A stretch of DNA of 23,009 bases from a virus. The position numbers and the translations under genes are program-made. The stretch spans positions 1-23,009 of the IMG/VR virus record IMGVR_UViG_3300037488_001971. One strand, written 5' to 3'. Numbering within the stretch: position 1 is the stretch's first letter; every line of letters starts with the position of its first letter. The notes beneath the pieces were generated by a model, which saw only the letters and a list, made by a program, of their open reading frames with translations, had not been told where the DNA came from and searched no databases. Shown piece after piece: positions 19,116 through 23,009 of this stretch.

Positions 19116-20264
19116 TTATTTAAAATATGGGCCTACTAACCATGTAACAACTGTAAATCTTTTTCCTTTTGTTACAGGTTCTACGCCATGCACCATAAAA
19201 GAAGGAAATACAATAATATCGCCTTTTTCTTGTGGCGGATATATCTTTTCATGGCTATTCATAATATAAAACTTTCCGCCTTCAAAGTCGTCATTAAGAA
19301 TTGCTAAACAAGTTAATTTTCTTGTTTCATTTCCTAATTGATGAAAGGTATCAACATGAGCTTCATATTTACCATCAACTTCATACATCAAAAATTCTGT
19401 TTGATTTGAATGAGTAATATTGTATTGCCATTTTTCATGGTTAATATTTAAACCGCATGAAGTAAGTGTTGCGCCTATACCTTGATTTTGTGGAAGCATT
19501 ACTCTTAATACATTTCTAATATTAAGATTTATATTAGCAACAGGATCGCGACCTTCACCAATAAATGGTTGTTCTTTTTGTGTTTCATCTTTTGAATACT
19601 CTTTAATTAAGTTATCACAAAAGTTATTAGAAACGCCATTTTTAACTACATAAGCTACATCAAATTGATTGTTTTCAATTGTATTTTTTGTTTTACTAAT
19701 TCCTAATGATTCCCGTTTATCATATTTCCATTCAGCATGAGGGCCATTAGCATCAACATAATGCAAGAATACTTGGGCTTGCCATTGTCCTTCAACATAA
19801 GGTTCGCGCCAATGCCATTTATCGCAACCACGATACATAACGGCATCACCAATAGCCATATCAATTTTTGAGCTATTAGACTTATCTTCATGGTCGCCCA
19901 TATAGATTGACCAAACATTGCCTTCAAATCCTAATGTAATTGTGGCAGATATTTCGCAAGCAGGTCTATCTCGATGATTTTTTAATTCCTCGCCTTGTTG
20001 ATTATAAAGGCGAGCGTAAGAATAAGTGGGGTAAAGTTTAAGGCCTGATGCTTGTTCAAAATAAGGTAAACAAGTTTCTAACAGTTTGTCAAAAGCTAAT
20101 GCGCCATGCACCGCTTGAGATAATGGACATTGAGAATCATTAACTGTTTTTTGTTCTTCAACTAATCTTTTTAATTCATTAGTTAATTCTTGGCAAGTAT
20201 GTTCAAGTAAGAATGATTTTAAATGAACATATTTCTTATCTTGAAACTCTTGTATTGTATTCAT
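19116..20264 (-). CDS. Tandem 2-oxoglutarate/Fe(II) oxygenase (prolyl-4-hydroxylase-like)
   Basis: A 382-residue protein with two oxygenase domains. The first (about 1-175) has H97-x-D99 (NHRDRP) and His151, but no clear arginine finger, so it may be partly degenerate. The second (about 205-382) is a full prolyl-4-hydroxylase-type core: H303-V-D305, the FEGGKFYI strand (327-334), KGDIIVFPSFMVHGV with His359, and Arg369. The second domain should be active; the first could be structural. Lying between fibre genes and transcribed with them, it may hydroxylate a virion protein or a sugar donor. AAGGA precedes the ATG. It is unrelated in layout to the TET/JBP-like enzyme at 2350. Confidence 0.85.
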   Translation of the reverse strand: MNTIQEFQDKKYVHLKSFLLEHTCQELTNELKRLVEEQKTVNDSQCPLSQAVHGALAFDKLLETCLPYFEQASGLKLYPTYSYARLYNQQGEELKNHRDRPACEISATITLGFEGNVWSIYMGDHEDKSNSSKIDMAIGDAVMYRGCDKWHWREPYVEGQWQAQVFLHYVDANGPHAEWKYDKRESLGISKTKNTIENNQFDVAYVVKNGVSNNFCDNLIKEYSKDETQKEQPFIGEGRDPVANINLNIRNVLRVMLPQNQGIGATLTSCGLNINHEKWQYNITHSNQTEFLMYEVDGKYEAHVDTFHQLGNETRKLTCLAILNDDFEGGKFYIMNSHEKIYPPQEKGDIIVFPSFMVHGVEPVTKGKRFTVVTWLVGPYFK

Positions 20265-20271
20265 ATTATCC

Positions 20272-20487
20272 TTATGTTATTTCTGCTGGGGCATCCTCTA
20301 CTATTACAGGAAATGGTTTAATTAATTCATCGCTTGGATCATACCAAAATTGATCTGCTACAACATCATCTGCACATAGTGTCCAAAATAATCCACCTAC
20401 TTCAAAAGTTTGTCCTTGTTCTACTACTTGAGCAACACGATAACCTGTTTCTCTTGGTTCGGTAGGACTTATTAATGCTTCTTTCAT
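20272..20487 (-). CDS. Small conserved fibre-module protein (71 aa)
   Basis: MKEALISPTEPRETGYRVAQ followed by VGGLFWTLCADDVVADQFWYDPSDELI. Short proteins with LFWxxCxDDVxADxxWYDP recur in marine phage fibre regions; function unknown. Possible fibre chaperone or cap. Sharp spacing to both neighbours and an AGGA eight bases before the ATG support it. Confidence 0.75.
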   Translation of the reverse strand: MKEALISPTEPRETGYRVAQVVEQGQTFEVGGLFWTLCADDVVADQFWYDPSDELIKPFPVIVEDAPAEIT

Positions 20488-20505
20488 AATTTTATCCTTT
20501 TATTC

Positions 20506-21318
20506 TTAAAATTCTACAACGACAACACCGCCACCACCACTACCGCCAGCTGTATTTGCATCCCCCGCCGCAGATCCGCCACCGCCATAATTTTGGCCAT
20601 TTGATTGAGTGTTAGTTCCTCTAGCGCCTCCGCCAAAAAATGATCCGCCACCAATAGAGCCTGTGGTTCCTCTAGCACCGCCGTTTCCAGTAAATAGTAA
20701 AGTTCCTGTTGATCCAGCACCGCCAAGACCACCCACACCATTTGCTGGAGTGCTAGATCCCCCTGCTCCACCTGTAGCAGAAGCTAAAGGGCCAAAAGAA
20801 GAAGTCCCACCTGCTCCACCAGCACCAGGCGCAGGCCCAGCAGGGCCACTTCCTCCTACTGTAACTGAATAAGGAGTTGAAGCAGTTACTGGGCCAACAT
20901 AAATAGCGCAACCACCGCCACCACCACCACCTAAACTAGCAAGTCCTCCAGGCATACCAGCGCCACCGCCACCGCCACCCACAACAGTAACTTTAATTTG
21001 TGTTGTTGTAGCTGGTGTTGTAAATGTGCCAGGTGATGTAAATACTGTCATATTAGAAAAACCACCACCACCTGATGCGGCAATAGTAATTGAACCTGAT
21101 CCATTAGTTACTGAAATTCCAGTTCCAGCAGTTAATGTAGTTTTTGTTAAAGTATTGCCTGTGGTATTACCAATTAACAATTGACCATTTGTATAAGTAG
21201 ATTGTCCAGTTCCACCATTAGCAACTGCTTGAGTTCCTGTAACACCTGTGGCTACATCAAGCAAGCCTGAAGAATTAACCTTATTGGCTAATTGTGATAA
21301 ATTAAAAGCTTGTGTCAT
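20506..21318 (-). CDS. Glycine-rich tail-fibre/receptor-binding protein
   Basis: A 270-residue protein. The N-terminal part (1-85) has the phage-fibre repeat VANGGTGQSTYTNGQLLIGN (32-51). Next is a beta segment (FSNMTVFTSPGTFTTPATTT, about 86-105). About 150 residues rich in Gly follow, with poly-Gly runs and a VVVVEF end. Gly-rich domains of this kind form polyglycine-II sandwiches at fibre tips (T-even gp38-like adhesins) and bind receptors. GGGGA lies six bases before the ATG. It may assemble with the larger fibre encoded upstream. Confidence 0.8.
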   Translation of the reverse strand: MTQAFNLSQLANKVNSSGLLDVATGVTGTQAVANGGTGQSTYTNGQLLIGNTTGNTLTKTTLTAGTGISVTNGSGSITIAASGGGGFSNMTVFTSPGTFTTPATTTQIKVTVVGGGGGGAGMPGGLASLGGGGGGGCAIYVGPVTASTPYSVTVGGSGPAGPAPGAGGAGGTSSFGPLASATGGAGGSSTPANGVGGLGGAGSTGTLLFTGNGGARGTTGSIGGGSFFGGGARGTNTQSNGQNYGGGGSAAGDANTAGGSGGGGVVVVEF

Positions 21319-21328
21319 TTATTTCCCC

Positions 21329-23009
21329 TTATGCCGCACCTGCTGATGCGAATGTTTGTTGAATAAATACGACTGATGTCGTTGTATATGGTGTTGTTAA
21401 ACTCCATACACCTGAAGAAGTAGTATAATCAACAGATTCCTCTAATAATACACCATTAGCATATAAATTAAAAGCGTTTGCACCAAAATTAAATGAATAA
21501 TTAGTTTGATTTGCTACGCTAAAAGCTAATACATTTACAGGCGTTCCTGTTGGGGTTGTTAAATTATTACTACTAAATTGAATATTGACTAATTTACCAG
21601 TTGTTGCTGATGGAAAATTGCCTAATGTATTTCCTGATATATCAAAATCTTGCTCATTTAAAATAGTTCCATTTATAAATGGCAATTCATATCCTGAATG
21701 AAATTCCCATGTCGTAGGCGTATAAGTAGAAGCTGAAGTTAGATCATCTTCAAATCTTGAAAATGCAGGATAAGATTGAGTAGCCGCACGATAATTATAA
21801 ATGCTATCACCAAATACAACACTTGTTACAGTCGTTGTAAAGGTAATAGTGCGCGTTGAATAATTAACGCTAGATACAGTATATTGAGTTGGAGTGCCTG
21901 TATTGACAAAAGTCATAATACTGCCAGCTACAATAGCTTGATAAGGCATAGTTGCACTATTCCAAATTACATCTGCACCTGATACGCTATCCACAGTTAA
22001 AAAAGTATTTTCATAAAATATTCCGCTAGATTTAGCTCGCATAGATATAATTGATACAACATCATTTAAAGTAGCACCTACGCTTAATGTAACGCTTGCT
22101 GATGCGTCTGTATATTCTGATTCTGATAATAAACATCCATTTTGAAATACTAAACATTGACCTACAATATAATCAGCATCGCGAGTTACGCTAAATACAG
22201 TTTGAGCTGAAGTTGCATCAAAATTATCAATCGTAATAAAAAAGTCATCAGGCGCAGTAAATCCTACAACTCGACCATAAATATCAATAGTTAAAGTAGC
22301 GGCTGATCCTGTATATGTAGAAGGGCCACCAAAATCTAAAAATGTATCTAATGAAGCTACCACTTGACCTGTATTAGTATTTTGAACTTTAATTTGGCCT
22401 GTTCCAACAGTTGTTGTTCCTGTGCCAATAACTTGTCCAGTTGCTTGGTCTAAATCAATAATATTTGGAGTTAAACCTAAAGGATCAAGCGCTGACCATA
22501 TTCTAGGATTAAATTTTAATGCAGTAGTGGGAGTAAAAGTTCCAGTCGTTCCAGCGTAGCCTGCAAAATCCGTATCAAAACTAAATTTACGACTTTGCCT
22601 ATTTGCATAAGCAAGGTAAATATTAGTGCCAAAAGCAGGATCAGCTAAATACCATTTATAGTCGGCTGGATTAGAAGATGGACTTGATGATGCGGTATTA
22701 TAAAGACCAAAATAAGTTCTATTTGTAGGACTAAAATTAAAGTTACTTGAGCCAGTTATATTGTCGGCATAAGCAACAGATATGTATTTTTCTGTATATT
22801 GAAATGTCATTGGTCGCCATTGAAAAACTGTTGAAGCTAATGAAAAATCACTTGTTGCAATTTGATTAACCATGCGACTAAAGAAATACCAATTGCCTGC
22901 TGAAATGCCATAAAGTTGAACAGTAGGCATAACAGTATTAATACTATAAGGATTGCCATTAGATTGTATAGCCGTAGTGCCTGCAAATATAAGTTGAGCA
23001 GTAGTTGGG
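21329..23009 (-). CDS. Large fibre/structural protein, 5' end outside the window
   Basis: The open frame runs from its stop at 21329 to the window edge with no stop, so the true start lies beyond 23009; at least 559 residues are present. An internal ATG at 22930 is not needed. The sequence is Thr/Ser/Asn-rich and beta-structured. Residues upstream of that ATG (PTTAQLIFAGTTAIQSNGNP) continue the same composition. A segment encoded about 22030-22240 (DATSAQTVFSVTRDADYIVG, then QCLVFQNGCLLSESEYT) matches the modules in the collagen-like fibre. Probably a tail-fibre or tail-associated protein that shares a binding module. Confidence 0.75.
   Translation of the reverse strand, partial: PTTAQLIFAGTTAIQSNGNPYSINTVMPTVQLYGISAGNWYFFSRMVNQIATSDFSLASTVFQWRPMTFQYTEKYISVAYADNITGSSNFNFSPTNRTYFGLYNTASSSPSSNPADYKWYLADPAFGTNIYLAYANRQSRKFSFDTDFAGYAGTTGTFTPTTALKFNPRIWSALDPLGLTPNIIDLDQATGQVIGTGTTTVGTGQIKVQNTNTGQVVASLDTFLDFGGPSTYTGSAATLTIDIYGRVVGFTAPDDFFITIDNFDATSAQTVFSVTRDADYIVGQCLVFQNGCLLSESEYTDASASVTLSVGATLNDVVSIISMRAKSSGIFYENTFLTVDSVSGADVIWNSATMPYQAIVAGSIMTFVNTGTPTQYTVSSVNYSTRTITFTTTVTSVVFGDSIYNYRAATQSYPAFSRFEDDLTSASTYTPTTWEFHSGYELPFINGTILNEQDFDISGNTLGNFPSATTGKLVNIQFSSNNLTTPTGTPVNVLAFSVANQTNYSFNFGANAFNLYANGVLLEESVDYTTSSGVWSLTTPYTTTSVVFIQQTFASAGAA

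Noticed and set aside
19116-20264. Prolyl hydroxylation of the collagen-like repeats by the oxygenase
   Set aside because: Attractive, but the repeats contain Ser at the Y position and essentially no Pro, so classical collagen hydroxylation cannot be the role.
20609-20872. Proline-rich 87-residue frame on the plus strand
   Set aside because: It is the complement of the glycine-rich fibre gene; poly-Gly codons read backwards as Pro/Ala. No ribosome site.

Overview
The window is 23 kb of an AT-rich tailed-phage genome with densely packed genes. Most genes abut or overlap by 1 to 20 bases, usually as ATGA, TAATG or TTGA junctions. No terminase, portal or capsid gene is present, so this is roughly the replication, lysis and tail-fibre part of a larger genome. 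The best host clue is a 23-residue peptide gene at 13311-13382 that matches PqqA, the precursor of the cofactor PQQ. Its sequence and the low GC content suggest a methylotrophic betaproteobacterium of the Methylophilaceae type. The host is an inference.

Layout. (1) 29-7967, minus strand: a leftward operon. In transcription order it holds a VRR-NUC nuclease, a YdaU/O-like replication initiator with an iteron-like repeat in its linker, a SleB cell-wall hydrolase, a small hypothetical gene, a run of tiny membrane-protein genes (two with TTG starts), a probable helicase loader, a conserved hypothetical gene, NinB and a Ref-type nuclease. A three-gene ParB, TET-associated glycosyltransferase and TET/JBP-like dioxygenase cassette follows, then an HNH nuclease, a SprT-like protein, a lysis group (small membrane protein, 3TM holin, GH24 lysozyme) and a DUF6378 protein. 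(2) 8083-13280, plus strand: a divergent operon with small early genes, an ERF annealing protein, a YqaJ exonuclease, an SSB-like protein and a metallophosphoesterase. Two copies of the same promoter/leader precede it. (3) 13282-13308: a terminator that works in both directions. (4) 13311-23009, minus strand: fibre genes (the first truncated by the window edge), a tandem 2OG-Fe(II) oxygenase, a collagen-like fibre of 898 residues, a methyltransferase, GT2 and GT9-like glycosyltransferases, two small genes, and finally pqqA.

How the genes work together. ERF, YqaJ, the SSB-like protein, NinB, Ref and VRR-NUC form a recombination-dependent replication toolkit. The ParB/TAGT/TET-JBP cassette is predicted to oxidise and glycosylate bases in phage DNA. 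The fibre module, with its own glycosyltransferases and oxygenase, probably builds and decorates a receptor-binding fibre whose collagen-like repeats carry Ser at every third position. The lone pqqA could feed the host's PQQ pathway, and so a PQQ-dependent methanol dehydrogenase, during infection.

Gene functions are read from motifs and remembered family signatures; no database search was possible.
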